Shown here in pieces: positions 1-8,248 of a stretch of DNA of 64,000 nucleotides (positions are counted from its first letter, which is position 1; every line of letters starts with the position of its first letter). The position numbers and the translations under genes are program-made. The notes beneath the pieces were generated by a model. The model saw only the letters and a list, made by a program, of their open reading frames with translations, searched no databases and was not told where the DNA came from. This DNA comes from WHSW01 sp963777775 (GTDB lineage Bacteria; Actinomycetota; Thermoleophilia; Solirubrobacterales; 70-9), in contig CAVZRL010000009.1 of assembly GCA_963777775.1 (NCBI GenBank), positions 1,426,001 to 1,490,000 of the forward strand, written 5' to 3'.

Positions 1-86
1 GCCTCGAGACCCCGGTCGCGGCCTCCGACACCGTGGTCATCCTGCCCGCGATGGCGGGCGGCCTGCCCGGCGCCCGCCCGCGCTGA
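1..86 (+). CDS. 3' end of a ThiS/MoaD-type sulfur-carrier protein, CysO-like (partial)
   Basis: Only the last 27 codons are in the window, read from base 3 to the TGA at 84-86. The residues VVILPAMAGG match the C-terminal beta strand and Gly-Gly tail of ThiS/MoaD/CysO sulfur carriers; Mycobacterium CysO ends in a very similar ILPAVAGG. In that family the terminal glycine is adenylated and converted to a thiocarboxylate that donates sulfur. Here seven further residues (LPGARPR) follow Gly-Gly, so the glycine would have to be exposed by proteolysis. A CysM-type cysteine synthase (22009) and a Mec-like JAMM peptidase (31535) lie in the same window, which favours CysO over MoaD. The rest of the gene is off the left edge. 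Confidence 0.6.
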   Translation, partial: LETPVAASDTVVILPAMAGGLPGARPR

Positions 87-87
87 G

Positions 88-1202
88 TCAGTTCCCGCCG
101 GTGAACTTGGTGAAGGCGTCCCAGGACGGCTTCGGCGCCAGCGACTGGGTGAACAGGCCCGAGTCCGGACACCAGGTGCAGAGACCGACGCCGGCGTTGG
201 GATTGTCGCGCCACGAGTACCAGTTCACGGTCTGGACGTGGAACTTGCCCCGCTTGCGCTTGAAGTACTTGAACGCCTCCCGCAGTCGCTGCGCCTGACC
301 CGCCTTGCCGCGGTTGAGCGGATGCGCGGGCCCGCCCGAGGCCCAGCCGAGCTCGGTGATCCACAGCCCGGTTCGCTTGTCCCTGGCGTCCTTCATCTCG
401 TCGCGCATCAGCTCGACGACGTCGATCACGGTCTTCATCTTCGGCGCGTAGGGATGGACGGCGACGCCGTCGAACGACTTCTTCGCGCCCTTGACCTTGT
501 ACAGCTTCTCAAGGTAGTTCCAGGCCTCGATCGCCGGCTTGCGACCTTGCAGCGGCGTCTGGAACATCCCGCCGAGGATCACCTTCGCGCCGGGATCCTC
601 GGCGCTGATCGCGTCCTCCGCGGCGGCGAGAACCTTCGCGTACGCCTTCACGTTCGGCTTCGGCTTGTAGAAGGTGGGCGAGTTCTGCTCGTTGAGGAGC
701 TGCCAGTTGCGGATCGGGAACTCGGGGATCCCCGGGTTCTCCGCCCAGAAGTCGCCGCCCGGGCCGTAACGGCGGACCGCGTCGCGTAGGAAAGTGCCCC
801 AGGCGTCGAGCGCACCGCGGCTCTTCGGCGCGTAGGGGGGCAGCTCGAGGCGCCGCAGTTGAAGCCGTCGATCCCGTTTGCGACCCAGGTCGGGGTGCTG
901 TAGACGAACGGCAGCGGCTGGATCCCGTTGCTGGCTGCGTTGGCGACGACCGCGTCCGGGGCCGACCAGTTGTAGTCGCCCGCGGCTGCGCTCGGATCGA
1001 CGCCCGCCCAGTAGAGCTCGAAGCGCAGGGTGCCGACCCGGCCCTCGCCCATGCGCTCGTAGTCCGCCGCGGCCAGCGGTGTCTGCGGGACGACCCCGTA
1101 GAACGTCTTCGGCACCGCGGCCCCGGCCGTTGCGGCCATGGTCAGTACTGCGGCCGCAATCGCGGCCGCAACCAGTCCGACTCGTCTGCGCCCGGCGATC
1201 AC
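88..1202 (-). pseudogene. Secreted clan GH-A glycoside hydrolase, PslG/GH39-like, frameshifted
   Basis: Two overlapping reading frames together make one protein of about 371 residues. It has an N-terminal signal peptide (basic start, then an Ala-rich stretch ending TAGAA) and a TIM-barrel hydrolase. The NEQN motif carries the likely acid/base Glu and ITELGW the likely nucleophile Glu, as in clan GH-A enzymes such as PslG, which trims exopolysaccharide. The frames join at the run of six G at 835-840 (SSCPP joins YAPKS); one more base restores a continuous protein, so this is either a homopolymer sequencing error or a recent frameshift. GTG at 1202 is chosen because TACCCT lies nine bases upstream and the signal peptide follows at once. 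Substrate unknown; the setting suggests matrix glycan. Confidence 0.7.
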
Positions 1203-1211
1203 GAGCGCGCC

Positions 1212-1217
1212 AGGGTA
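1212..1217 (-). promoter_or_regulatory. -10 hexamer TACCCT before the glycoside hydrolase
   Basis: TACCCT on the minus strand, nine bases before the GTG at 1202. It fits the TANNNT leaderless pattern repeated through the window. Confidence 0.4.
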
Positions 1218-1388
1218 GCGAACGCCTGCCGAGCCGCGGACGCCAGTCGGTTCGTGGCCCTGAGGCCGATTTGATGCGACATGCAGATCGTCTACCTCCG
1301 TTTGTGCTCTGCCCGGAGTACCCAAGAACACCGGGCCGAATCAAAAGATGCGCCGCGCGAGGAGCGTTCCAGCCCCTCGCGGACGCGG

Positions 1389-2003
1389 TCAGGTTTGGCT
1401 GGTTTCGCCGGGCGGCCTCACCCGCCGACCGCCGCTTTGAGCTTGCCCTCGCTGGCGGTCCGCCGCGTCGCCGCGGCGCATGCGCCAGATGGCAAGCGCC
1501 GTGCACGCCGCAGCGATCACCGCGAGCAGGATCAGGAACACCGGCACCCCGCCGTCGTCGGAGGATGGACTCGCTGTCAACGCCGGAGTCTCGGCGCCGG
1601 GCTGGCCCCCCTCGCCAGCCGGTTGGCCGCCGCCCGCGCCCGCGTTCTGGCCCTGACCTTGGCCTTCGCTCTTACCGTCGCTGTGTCCCGCGCCGTTGCC
1701 GCCGTTCGAGTTGTCGTTACCGGCCTCGGTCACGGGAGCAGAGGCGGTAGGACCGGAGCCCGAGCCGCTCGATCCCGAGCTCGGCGGCGGTGCCGCCGAG
1801 CCGCCCGAGCCGTCGCCGGAGCCCGACGAGCCGCCGGCGGTGCCGGGCTCGTCGCTGTCCGGGTCCGGGATGTCCCCTGACGTGTACTCGTCGACTGCGC
1901 TCTGCGCCGCCGCCAAGCCCGGCGTAATTGCCAAGCAGCCGGCGAGCACGAGCAGCGCGCAGCCGATCCCGACCGCGGTCCTAGACTTCCTGCCTTGCCT
2001 CAT
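1389..2003 (-). CDS. Exported Ser/Gly/Pro-rich single-pass membrane protein, unknown function
   Basis: A 204-residue protein I do not recognise. It has a basic start and hydrophobic signal segment (residues about 10-33; the VLAGC inside it resembles a lipobox, but a hydrophobic stretch ending AAAQS follows, so ordinary signal-peptidase cleavage is as likely). A low-complexity Ser/Gly/Asp/Pro linker covers residues 40-145. One transmembrane helix lies near 151-170 (VPVFLILLAVIAAACTALAI), followed by a basic cytoplasmic tail. This is the layout of a wall-spanning stalk or anchor. ATG at 2003 directly follows GGAGG. It lies between the hydrolase gene and the O-antigen-ligase-like gene, which starts divergently 66 bases away, so a role at the cell surface is plausible but unproven. 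Confidence 0.65.
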   Translation of the reverse strand: MRQGRKSRTAVGIGCALLVLAGCLAITPGLAAAQSAVDEYTSGDIPDPDSDEPGTAGGSSGSGDGSGGSAAPPPSSGSSGSGSGPTASAPVTEAGNDNSNGGNGAGHSDGKSEGQGQGQNAGAGGGQPAGEGGQPGAETPALTASPSSDDGGVPVFLILLAVIAAACTALAIWRMRRGDAADRQRGQAQSGGRRVRPPGETSQT

Positions 2004-2069
2004 CCTCCGTCGCCCTTCCTTTTCGCGAACCCTGGATCAGCGTAACAACTGCCGGGGTCTGACCATCCG

Positions 2070-3989
2070 ATGCACCATCGAAGGCTAGAGCACGGGATCA
2101 CCGCTGCGGTCGCACTCGGCATCGCGGGCCTCGGCCTGGCTGAGGGCGGCTTCGCGCCGACGGCCTATGCCGCTACCGCGGGAGTGGTCTGGGGAGCGGT
2201 CGTGGTCGGCCTTGCGATCGGGGTGTTGCCGCAGGCCCCAATTCCGGGCTCCGCGATCGTGGCCGGGCTGATGATCGGCGGATTCGCCGGGCTGACGGGG
2301 CTCTCGATGGCGTGGGCCTCGGACAACGGCACGGCGTTCGAGGACCTGGTCCGCGCGCTCGCATACGTCGGCGTCTTCGTTCTGGTCATCGTCTCGTCAC
2401 GTCGCGCGGGGGCGGGTGCTTGGTTGCGCGGGATCGTGATCGGGCTGGTGGCGATCGCTTCGATCGCGCTCCTCGCCCGCTTCGAGCCTGGCCTGTTCGG
2501 CAACCCCGACGCGGACTTGCGCGAGGTGCTGCCCGCCGCCCGCGGTCGGCTCACCTACCCGATCGGGTATTGGAACGGGCTCGCTGCGGCGATGGCAACG
2601 GCAATCGTGTTGCTCGGTTGGCTTGCGGTCGGCGCCTCGACCCGGGTTGGCCGAGTGCTCGCGTTTGCTGGCCTGCCAATGGTCGTGCTGGCGCTCTGGG
2701 CGACCGATTCACGAGGCGGGTTCGTCGCGGCCGGGGTCGCGTTCGCGGTCCTGGTCGCATTCGGCCCCGGTCGGCTCGCACTGATCGTCAACATGGCTCT
2801 CGGGGCGGCGGCCGGCACGGTCCTCGTCGTGGTTGCGAGCGGACGCGACGTCCTGTTCGAATACCCCGGCACCCCTAAGGCCGACGCGGAGGCGGGAGCG
2901 ATGCTGCTGGCGACCGTGCTCGTAGTCGTGGTCGCAGGCCTCGCTCGCTACGTGCTCGATCGGCGGCTCTCGTCGCTCAGCTTCACGAGGGCTTCGGGCG
3001 GGGTGCTTCGAATCGCCGCCGTGGTGGCCGCGATCGCGGCGATTGCGGCGTTGATCGCGGTCGATCCGGTGCAGCGCTTCGAGGACTTCAGGCAGCCGCC
3101 CAGCGGCGACGAGATCAGCTCTCGCGAGCCGGACTTGCTGCGCTCGGGCGGCAGTGGCCGTTACCAGTTCTGGGAGGTCGCAGCCGCAGGTTTTGCCGAC
3201 GCGCCGCTCGGCGGGCTCGGCTCCGGTGGGTATGGCCCCTACTGGCTGGAGCACCGCGATTATCCGCTCACCGCGACGCGTGCGCACTCGCTCGTATTCG
3301 AGAGCCTGGCCGAGCTCGGGATCGCCGGGCTGGCCTTGATCGTGGGGTTCTTCGCAACGGGCGTGGTCTGCGCGGTAAGACGCAGTCGCTCGGGACCCCG
3401 GGTACCCGAGCTCGGCGCCGCGGCCGGAATGGTCTCCGTGGGCGTCTTGGCCGCTTCGGTGGATTGGACCTGGGACCTGCCCGCCATCTTCATCCCGAGC
3501 GTGATCGGGGTCGCCCTGCTCGCCGGCCCGGCGGGATTGGCCGCGACCGAGGTCGACCGGGCCCCGGTCGCCGGCGAGGCGCGGAGCAGGCGGCGATTCG
3601 CCGGCGGTGTCGCGCTCTTGCTCCTCGCCTGGCTCTCCATCTGTGCGGCCGGGCTGCTGCTGCTCTCCGACCGCTCGCTGGACGCGAGCCGCGAGGCGGC
3701 AGCCCGCGGTGATCTCGACGCGGCGATCGAGGCGGCCGCGAACGCCCGCGACCTCGAGCCATGGGCGGCCGAGCCGCGGACGCAGCTGGCGCTCCTCTAC
3801 GAGCGCGCGGGCGACAACGACGCTGCGGTCGAGGCGATGGAGGAGGCGATCGAGCGAGCGCCCCGAGACTACGAGCTTTACCTGGTCATCGCCCGGCTCC
3901 AGTCCACCGACGGTGACCTTGCCGGGTCCCGGCGCAGCCTCAAGTACGCGGTCGCGCTCAACCCGCTCGAGCCGGCGTTCGAACAGTAG
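2070..3989 (+). CDS. O-antigen ligase / Wzy-like polymerase with C-terminal TPR domain
   Basis: A 639-residue polytopic membrane protein with about 12 hydrophobic helices over residues 10-530. Near residue 400 is the Wzy_C hallmark loop: RAHSLVFESLAELGIAGL after an LEHRDYPLT stretch. In this family that region transfers or polymerises lipid-linked glycan on the outer face of the membrane. A cytoplasm-like tail from about 540 (ALLYERAGDNDAAVEAMEEA and following) is made of tetratricopeptide repeats, a common addition in actinobacterial and cyanobacterial members. Start ATG 2070; no clear -10 or strong Shine-Dalgarno is visible. It faces the sugar-phosphate transferase at 4992 and the exporter at 9.5-11.6 kb. 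Whether it acts as ligase or polymerase cannot be read from sequence. Confidence 0.85.
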   Translation: MHHRRLEHGITAAVALGIAGLGLAEGGFAPTAYAATAGVVWGAVVVGLAIGVLPQAPIPGSAIVAGLMIGGFAGLTGLSMAWASDNGTAFEDLVRALAYVGVFVLVIVSSRRAGAGAWLRGIVIGLVAIASIALLARFEPGLFGNPDADLREVLPAARGRLTYPIGYWNGLAAAMATAIVLLGWLAVGASTRVGRVLAFAGLPMVVLALWATDSRGGFVAAGVAFAVLVAFGPGRLALIVNMALGAAAGTVLVVVASGRDVLFEYPGTPKADAEAGAMLLATVLVVVVAGLARYVLDRRLSSLSFTRASGGVLRIAAVVAAIAAIAALIAVDPVQRFEDFRQPPSGDEISSREPDLLRSGGSGRYQFWEVAAAGFADAPLGGLGSGGYGPYWLEHRDYPLTATRAHSLVFESLAELGIAGLALIVGFFATGVVCAVRRSRSGPRVPELGAAAGMVSVGVLAASVDWTWDLPAIFIPSVIGVALLAGPAGLAATEVDRAPVAGEARSRRRFAGGVALLLLAWLSICAAGLLLLSDRSLDASREAAARGDLDAAIEAAANARDLEPWAAEPRTQLALLYERAGDNDAAVEAMEEAIERAPRDYELYLVIARLQSTDGDLAGSRRSLKYAVALNPLEPAFEQ

Positions 3990-4007
3990 GTCCCGCGGTC
4001 CCTGCTC

Positions 4008-4907
4008 TCACGCTGAATCGAGGATCGGCTCGAGCGGCAACCGGGCCGCCAGCCAGCGATAGCGGTCGCCGGCCGGCTCGAAAGCCGGGCTCACCTGCTC
4101 GAGGGCGCCGGGCAGGTGAAACCAGAGCCGGTAGTGCAGGTGCACGATCTCGGCGAGGTCGAGCTCGCGGACGTCGGGCTGCAGCGCCTGGCGGTGGCGA
4201 AGGGGGTAGTTGTAGGCCGGGGCGAGGACCCTGACGCGCTCGTGGCAATCGGCGGTCACCCCCGCCCAGCTGAGCTGGTCCATGAACTGCGGCCAGCGCT
4301 TCTGGACGATGCCGGCGTCGAACAGGCGCACCAGCGCGTCCTCCCAGGCGGCGAACAGCCCCGCCGAGCGCCGGACCGCGATCAAGCCGGTGTTCCAGTA
4401 GGCGCGGATCGGCAGCTGACCGACCGCCGTCTCGACGAACGGACGCTCCTTGACCCCGAGCTCGGCATACATCCGGCGCCAGAACGGCTCGTTCTTCCCG
4501 CGGCCGCGAGATCCGGCGATCCGTCGGTCCACCGGGCGCATCGCCGCCACCCACTCGCCGTCGCCGAGCTCGTCGGGCTCGCCGAGGAAGATCGTGTCGG
4601 TGTCGGTGAAAACGAGCGTCTCGTGATCGAGCTCGCGCTCGGCCCAGGCCGAGACGGTGACCTTGTTGAAGGTCGGCAGCTCGGCGAAGCGCTCGACCAA
4701 GGGCTCGTCGACGATCGTCGCCCCCTGGGCCTCGAGTTGCGCAACGGTTGCCTGCTCGGGCCCGTGCTCGCGGCGCGGCGCGAACGCGTAGACCGGGGAG
4801 TCGCTCCAGGCTCCGCCCCAGGCGCGAAGGCTCTCGACCAACAACACGGCCTCGCTCTCGAGCCTGCCGTGCTCGACGCAGATCAGGAATGCCGTGCTCG
4901 CGCTCAA
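4008..4907 (-). CDS. Nucleotide-diphospho-sugar transferase-like glycosyltransferase (GT-A fold)
   Basis: About 299 residues. The N-terminal half reads as a Rossmann-like nucleotide-sugar binding region (TAFLICVEHGRLESEAVLL, then PVYAFAPR). The metal-binding DxD is in FTDTDTIFLGEP, and an acceptor region follows (AYWNTGLIAVRR, FMDQLSWAG). This resembles the nucleotide-diphospho-sugar transferase superfamily; sugar and acceptor unknown. The frame stays open far upstream over the antisense sugar-phosphate transferase gene, but recognisable protein begins at STAFLICVEHG. TTG at 4907 is the best start; TACGCT lies ten bases before it, slightly farther than usual in this window. Its end is 19 bases from the O-antigen-ligase gene, convergent with it. 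Confidence 0.7.
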   Translation of the reverse strand: MSASTAFLICVEHGRLESEAVLLVESLRAWGGAWSDSPVYAFAPRREHGPEQATVAQLEAQGATIVDEPLVERFAELPTFNKVTVSAWAERELDHETLVFTDTDTIFLGEPDELGDGEWVAAMRPVDRRIAGSRGRGKNEPFWRRMYAELGVKERPFVETAVGQLPIRAYWNTGLIAVRRSAGLFAAWEDALVRLFDAGIVQKRWPQFMDQLSWAGVTADCHERVRVLAPAYNYPLRHRQALQPDVRELDLAEIVHLHYRLWFHLPGALEQVSPAFEPAGDRYRWLAARLPLEPILDSA

Positions 4908-4979
4908 ACGAGGCGGGAGCGTAGATGATCGGATTGATCCGGCGACAGCGCGCGCTATGTCAACTGGGCCGTCAGCGTC

Positions 4980-4985
4980 TACGCT
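4980..4985 (+). promoter_or_regulatory. -10 hexamer TACGCT of the sugar-phosphate transferase gene
   Basis: TACGCT ends six bases before the ATG at 4992, supporting that start over the TTG at 4986 and a leaderless transcript. Confidence 0.5.
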
Positions 4986-4991
4986 TTGGGC

Positions 4992-6362
4992 ATGGTGGTG
5001 GAGGGTCTTCCTTCCGTCGAGGCGGAGCAGCGCGGCGGGGACAAGGTTCGCAGGCCTCGTTTCTGGCGTGACGCCCTGCGACGCCGCCTGCTCGCGAGCG
5101 CGGACCTGATCGCTGCCGTCGCGGCGAGCATCGTTGTCGCCGCCTCGACCGCGGAGGCGTTCTGGGCGCTCGTCCTGCTTCCGGCCTGGATCGTGCTCGC
5201 GAAGCTGATCGGCCTCTACGACCGCGATCACGCCGCGATCCGCCACCTGACGATCGACGAGTTGCCGGCGCTCGCCGCCTGGGCAGGCGCCGGGATCGCG
5301 ATGCTGGCCCTGGTCCTGCCCCAGACGCCCGCCGGGGAGGTGGCTCCCGGTGCCGCCCTGGTCGGCTGGCTGGTCGCGACCGCGGGCGCGCTCGCCGGAC
5401 GCGGCGCGGCACGCTGGATCTGGCGGCGAATGACGCCGCGAGAGCTGACCGCGGTGCTCGGTGCGGGCGACCTCGCGGAGATGATCCGCCGCAAGCTCGA
5501 GCTGTTTCCGGACATGCACCTGAGCCTGGTCGACGACGGCAGCCCGCGGTCCTTCGACGAGATCGTCACCAAAGTGGACCGAGTGATCTTCGCCTCCGAC
5601 GTGATGGAGCCCGGCGAGGTCGGCGGGCTGGTGGCCGAGTGCCGGGAGCGCCAGGTCAAGTTGAGCGTCATCTCCCCGCTGCACGGCCGGGCCGGCCCGG
5701 TGCGGCTCTCTCGGATCGCCGACCTGCCGGTCCTCGAGTACGAGACCTGGGACCCCTCGCGCTCGACGGCGATGATCAAGCGTGGCTTCGACATCGTCGT
5801 CTCGTCCGCCGGGCTGCTGGTCGCGGCGCCCCTGTTCCCGATCATCGCGCTGGCGATCCGGCTCGACTCAAAGGGCCCGGTGTTCTTCTCGCAGGCGCGG
5901 GCCGGCCTCGACGGCCAGCCGTTCGAGATGCACAAGTTCCGCACCATGGTGGCTGACGCCGAGGATCGCCTCGCCGACGTGGTCCGGCTCGACGATCTCC
6001 GCGAGCCCGTGTTCAAGGTCTCCGACGACCCGCGGGTGACCCGGGTGGGGCGCTTCCTGCGCCGGCTCAGTCTCGACGAGCTTCCTCAGCTCTGGAACGT
6101 GCTGCGCGGCGAGATGAGCATCGTCGGTCCCCGGCCCGAGCAGATCGAGCTGGTCGAGCGCTACCGACCCGAGCACCGGTTCCGGCTCAGCGTCAAGCCC
6201 GGGATAACGGGGCCGATGCAGGTCTTCGGCCGCGGCGACCTGACCTTCCACGAGCGACTCGCGGTAGAGCTCGACTACATCGAGAACCTCTCGCTCTCGC
6301 GCGACCTCCGGATCATCGCCGAGACGCTCCCGGTCACCCTGCGCGGATCCGGCGCCTATTAG
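4992..6362 (+). CDS. Polyprenyl-phosphate sugar-1-phosphate transferase (WbaP/WcaJ type)
   Basis: A 456-residue initiating enzyme of surface polysaccharide synthesis: it moves a sugar-1-phosphate from a nucleotide sugar to undecaprenyl phosphate at the inner membrane. Residues 25-140 hold about four membrane helices, followed by a Rossmann-like region (TAVLGAGDLAEMIRRKL). From about residue 258 the catalytic domain starts with the re-entrant helix (MIKRGFDIVVSSAGL), then KGPVFFSQARAGLDG, MHKFRTM, a DDPRVTRVGRFLRR-SLDELPQLWNVLRG segment, SIVGPRPEQ and VKPGITGPMQV, all hallmarks of bacterial sugar transferases. Length and order are typical. It probably primes the glycan built by the neighbouring transferases. 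Sugar specificity (Glc, Gal or GlcNAc type) is not readable. Confidence 0.92.
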   Translation: MVVEGLPSVEAEQRGGDKVRRPRFWRDALRRRLLASADLIAAVAASIVVAASTAEAFWALVLLPAWIVLAKLIGLYDRDHAAIRHLTIDELPALAAWAGAGIAMLALVLPQTPAGEVAPGAALVGWLVATAGALAGRGAARWIWRRMTPRELTAVLGAGDLAEMIRRKLELFPDMHLSLVDDGSPRSFDEIVTKVDRVIFASDVMEPGEVGGLVAECRERQVKLSVISPLHGRAGPVRLSRIADLPVLEYETWDPSRSTAMIKRGFDIVVSSAGLLVAAPLFPIIALAIRLDSKGPVFFSQARAGLDGQPFEMHKFRTMVADAEDRLADVVRLDDLREPVFKVSDDPRVTRVGRFLRRLSLDELPQLWNVLRGEMSIVGPRPEQIELVERYRPEHRFRLSVKPGITGPMQVFGRGDLTFHERLAVELDYIENLSLSRDLRIIAETLPVTLRGSGAY

Positions 6363-7334
6363 CGACGCCCGCGAGCATTCGACCTGCCCGGCTTGCGGCG
6401 CTGACGCGATCCAGCCCTGGCGCGTGGCGACGGCTTCGGACCCGCAGCTGGCCGGGGCGCGAAGCTTCGAGCTGCATCGCTGCGAGCGTTGTGGGACCGC
6501 GATCACCGTCGGGGTTGGGCCCGATCCGGGCGCCCTCTATGAGGCGGGGACCTACGCCGAGCCGCGCGGCTGGGCCCGACGGGCGCTGGCGCCGCTGCGC
6601 GCTCTGGCCGAGCGCGACAGGCTCCGCTTCGTCGAGCGCCTTCCCGCGGGTGCCAGGGTGCTCGAGATCGGCGCCGGCGACGGTGATCTGGTGGCGCGGA
6701 TGCACGACCTCGGCCTCGATGCCTGGGGCCTCGAGCCCTCTCCGGCGGCCGACCAGGCACAAGCGAAGGGGATCGAGGTCGTCAAGGTCGCGGTCGAGCA
6801 GGCGGAGGTCGAGCCGGCGAGCCAGGACGCGGTCGTCCTCTGGCACTCGCTCGAGCACCTCGAGGACCCCGCGCGGCGCGCTGGGGCGAGTCTCGTCCTG
6901 GCTGCGCCCGGGCGGGATGATCGTGGTGGCGGTCCCGAACCTGGACAGCCTCCAAGCCCGGGTCGGAGGCGACCGGTGGTTTCACCAGGACGTGCCCCGG
7001 CACCGGACCCATTTCACGCTCGCGCGGCGCGACTGCGCTGCTCGAGCGCAGCGGGTTCCGGGTCGAGCGCATCCGACATCTCCTGATCGAGCAGAACCCG
7101 CTCGGGATGTGGCAGACGATGCTCAACCGGCTTACCGTCGAGCGCGACTTCGGCTTCCGCCTGATCAAGGGTGACCTGGAGGCGGTCCCCGGCTCGATTC
7201 GCGCCCGGGACCTGGTCGTGACCGCCCTCGCCGGCGCGCTTCTGGCCCCGCTCGCTGTCGTGCTCGAGCTCGGCGCCGGTCTGGTTCGCCAGGGCGGCTC
7301 GATCGTGATCGATGCATCGATGCGAAGCGCCTGA
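6358..7334 (+). pseudogene. Zinc-ribbon SAM-dependent methyltransferase, two frameshifts
   Basis: The product can be pieced together over three frames. A CPACG...CERCG zinc ribbon (bases about 6385-6495) is followed by a class I methyltransferase with motif I VLEIGAGDGDLVARM, then VVLWHSLEHLEDP and GGMIVVAVPNLDSLQARVGG. The C-terminal piece, MWQTMLNRLTVERDFGF to the TGA at 7334, contains a hydrophobic helix pair. Frame changes fall near 6871-6882 (a GCGCG-rich run) and 7025-7045. The first usual start is GTG 6424, but the zinc ribbon begins upstream in the same frame. The only codon beside the previous stop is ATT 6358 (TATTAG overlap), so the start is unsettled. Likely role: methylation of a sugar or glycan end in this cluster. 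Confidence 0.65.
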
Positions 7335-7335
7335 G

Positions 7336-8248
7336 ATGGGCATCCCGACCGCGACGGTGATCGTCCCGACGCTCGGCGGGAAGCGGCTGGAACGGATGCT
7401 GGACTCGCTTGCGGGCCAGAGCGTCGCCCACCAGACGATCGTCGTCGACAACGGGTCACGCCGGCGGGAGCGGTGACGCTGCCCGAGACGGCTCGAGCGG
7501 ACCGAGGTCCTGCGTCTGGAGCGCAACGCCGGCTACACGAGGGCGGTCAACCTCGGCGTTCAACGCGCCGACGGGACTGCGGTCGTTCTGCTCAACGACG
7601 ACTGCATCGTCGAGCCGCAGTTCGTCGAACGGATCTGCGCGGCGCTCGATCCAGCCACCGGGGTCGTGATGGCGGCCGGGGTGATGCGCGACTGGCGCGA
7701 TCGGTCGCTGATCGACAGCGCCGGAATGGAGCTCGACCGGACGCTGCTCGTCTTCGACTACCTCAACGGCGAGCCGCTCACGGTCCTCGATCGCCCGGTC
7801 GATGACCCGGTCGGCCCCTCGGGCGCCGCCGCGGCCTTCGACCGCGAGACCTTCGTCTCGGCGGGAGGCTTCGACGAGAACCTGTTCGCCTACTGGGAGG
7901 ACGTGGACCTGGTCCTGCGGCTGCACCGCCTCGGGGCCAGATGCGCGCTCGCCGCGGACGCGATCGGCGATCACGAGCACTCGGCGACGCTCGGTTCGGG
8001 TTCGGCCACGCAAGAACTACCTGATGGGGTTCGGGCGCGGGTACGTGCTGCGCAAGTGGCGGGTGCTGACCCCGGCGCGGGCGGGCTCGGTGCTGATGCG
8101 CGAGGGGGCACTGTGCGCTGGACAGGCGCTGATCGATCGCAACCTCGCGGGCGTGCGCGGGCGCGCCCGCGGATATCTCAGCGCCGAGCCGTCTGAGGAG
8201 TACCCGCGCGACCTGCCCGCGGCCGGATCGCGAGGGACGCTGGCGACC
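7336..8248 (+). pseudogene. GT2 family glycosyltransferase, frameshifted
   Basis: Begins ATG 7336 (MGIPTATVIVPTLGGKRLERML). Its GT-A signature continues VVDNGS, then after a disturbed stretch (two compensating indels around 7456-7490, with an in-frame TGA at 7474) RLERNAGYTRAVNLGV, VVLLNDDCIVEP (DxD-type) and AGGFDENLFAYWEDVDLVLRL. This is the rhamnosyltransferase-like GT2 pattern. Another frame change near 8005-8012 leads into KNYLMGFGRGYVLRKWRV. The frame then runs on without a stop into the next glycosyltransferase, so the two may be one fused protein or a stop has been lost to an indel. ATG 7336 lies one base after the methyltransferase stop. Confidence 0.65.

Noticed and set aside
4958..4963. 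Perfect TTGACA on the minus strand
   Set aside because: No -10 hexamer at 16-18 bases; the only TANNNT (TACGCT near the TTG start) is over 30 bases away.
4908..5684. Upstream extension of the minus-strand glycosyltransferase frame over the sugar-phosphate transferase gene
   Set aside because: The extra residues are low-complexity Arg/Asp/Gly/His-rich antisense translation with no domain; protein similarity begins at about 4907.
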